DNA of 64,000 nt from Massilia eburnea. Its GTDB lineage: Bacteria; Pseudomonadota; Gammaproteobacteria; Burkholderiales; Burkholderiaceae_D. Both the position numbers and the translations under genes were made by a program. The first letter of the stretch is position 1. Each line of letters begins with the position of its first letter. Below the pieces are notes generated by a model that searched no databases, had not been told where the DNA came from, and saw only the letters and a list, made by a program, of their open reading frames with translations. The stretch spans positions 248,001 to 312,000 of the forward strand of contig NZ_WNKX01000003.1 of the NCBI RefSeq assembly GCF_009720745.1, read 5' to 3'. Below, in pieces: positions 63,704 through 64,000 of this stretch.

Positions 63704-63744
63704 CCGGCGTCTGCCAGCCCAGGAAAAGGGCTGGCAGACGCCGG
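63704..63744. terminator. Perfect 17-bp hairpin (probable terminator)
   Basis: CCGGCGTCTGCCAGCCC and GGGCTGGCAGACGCCGG flank a 7-base AGGAAAA loop. It lies 11 bases after the stop of the minus-strand frame 63756-63956. Sequence after it on the minus strand is only mildly T-rich (TTCTCTTTCGG), so it could be a terminator, an RNA-stabilising stem or a protein-binding site. Confidence 0.65.
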
Positions 63745-63755
63745 AAAGGGGCATA

Positions 63756-63956
63756 TCAAGCTTCTAATGCTGCAGCAAGCTTGGCTGCTTTCTGAACGAG
63801 CGCCTGTTCACGACGCGGGCAGACATCGTAGCCGTGCCCCCAGCGGTAACTACGCACGCAATGGCAATCACATCGCCGCGCCAACGCCGACATGCGTGCA
63901 GCGACAAAGCCGTCCATCCACATACTTACCAACTGCGGGCGGCAGGCGATAACCAT
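63756..63956 (-). CDS. Possible small Cys/His-containing protein
   Basis: A 66 aa frame starting MVIACRPQLVSMWMDGFVAA and ending GHGYDVCPRREQALVQKAAK with a short helix. A CDCHC cluster is in the middle. The strong hairpin just after the stop supports a real gene, but there is no clear ribosome binding site. Not recognised. Confidence 0.35.
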   Translation of the reverse strand: MVIACRPQLVSMWMDGFVAARMSALARRCDCHCVRSYRWGHGYDVCPRREQALVQKAAKLAAALEA

Positions 63957-64000
63957 GGGGACGCTCGTTGCGCCCTGAAAAAAGGCATCAAAGCCGAGTT

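Larger units (their letters stand above)
63369..64000. other. Right edge, no confident gene except a minus-strand candidate
   Basis: The plus frame 63377-63952 begins behind GGAGCC but soon becomes Arg/Pro-rich and crosses the hairpin, so I do not accept it. The minus frame 63756-63956 is listed separately. Confidence 0.4.

Noticed and set aside
63377..63952. 191 aa plus frame after the PRTRC_E-like gene
   Set aside because: It starts behind GGAGCC but becomes Arg/Pro-rich and runs through the perfect hairpin. I see no PRTRC C character.
1..64000. CRISPR array, rRNA or tRNA genes
   Set aside because: I looked for regular short repeats and for tRNA/rRNA landmarks on both strands and found none. 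A tRNAscan or CRISPR search would settle this.

Overview
The window looks like accessory chromosome (or a large replicon) of a betaproteobacterium, most likely Burkholderiales and perhaps Oxalobacteraceae. The reasons are the GC-rich coding style, a close LdhA-type lactate dehydrogenase, CspA, DUF1003, slipin and FPASDP-motif proteins, and a DUF1302/DUF1329/MMPL catabolic block. The assignment rests on protein character only, because no rRNA or tRNA was seen.

Region 1 (1-22.3 kb) is loosely packed and dominated by small orphan genes. Several belong to families repeated inside the window. The clearest is an uncharacterised helical motif family with six domain copies in five proteins (6378, 10673, 16495 with two copies, 18398, and again at 62223). 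There are also paralogue pairs at 443/3774, 1743/5094 and 12985/21733. Among them lie a fatty acid desaturase, a CPA-type cation/proton antiporter, a stand-alone receiver, a soluble histidine kinase, a diguanylate cyclase and a truncated one, CspA plus a divergent cold-shock-like protein lacking both RNP motifs, LdhA, a SET-domain protein, DUF1003 and slipin.

Region 2 (22.3-26.1 kb) has a sialidase remnant and a small TetR-controlled SDR/quinone-oxidoreductase operon. Matching palindromes lie in front of both the regulator and the operon.

Region 3 (26.8-53.6 kb) is a dense catabolic locus. A plus-strand operon next to a LysR gene encodes an acyl-CoA dehydrogenase, an APH-type kinase, a histidine phosphatase and an SDR, resembling the 4-hydroxyacyl-CoA (ACAD10/11, Lva) chemistry. 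Converging minus-strand operons encode a DUF1329/DUF1302/MMPL/YCF48 envelope block, two Tat-exported flavin amine oxidases overlapping a dihaem cytochrome c, a saccharopine-dehydrogenase-like protein, an acyl-CoA ligase, a thiolase and two DAO-type flavoproteins. Upstream are a second acyl-CoA dehydrogenase, a Rid-family protein, two paralogous membrane proteins, a TetR regulator and a membrane diguanylate cyclase. A motif repeated at four promoters suggests the TetR as local regulator. The substrate is probably hydrophobic and possibly an amine; this is inference.

Region 4 (54.3-64 kb) is a mobile-element module: tyrosine integrase, a second recombinase-like protein without recognisable catalytic residues, a Cys-rich recombination-directionality-factor-like protein, an SbcD-like nuclease with a variant motif, an SbcC/Rad50-like ATPase with a C-x8-C hook candidate, another copy of the small helical family and a PRTRC_E-like protein. 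The element appears to continue past the right edge.
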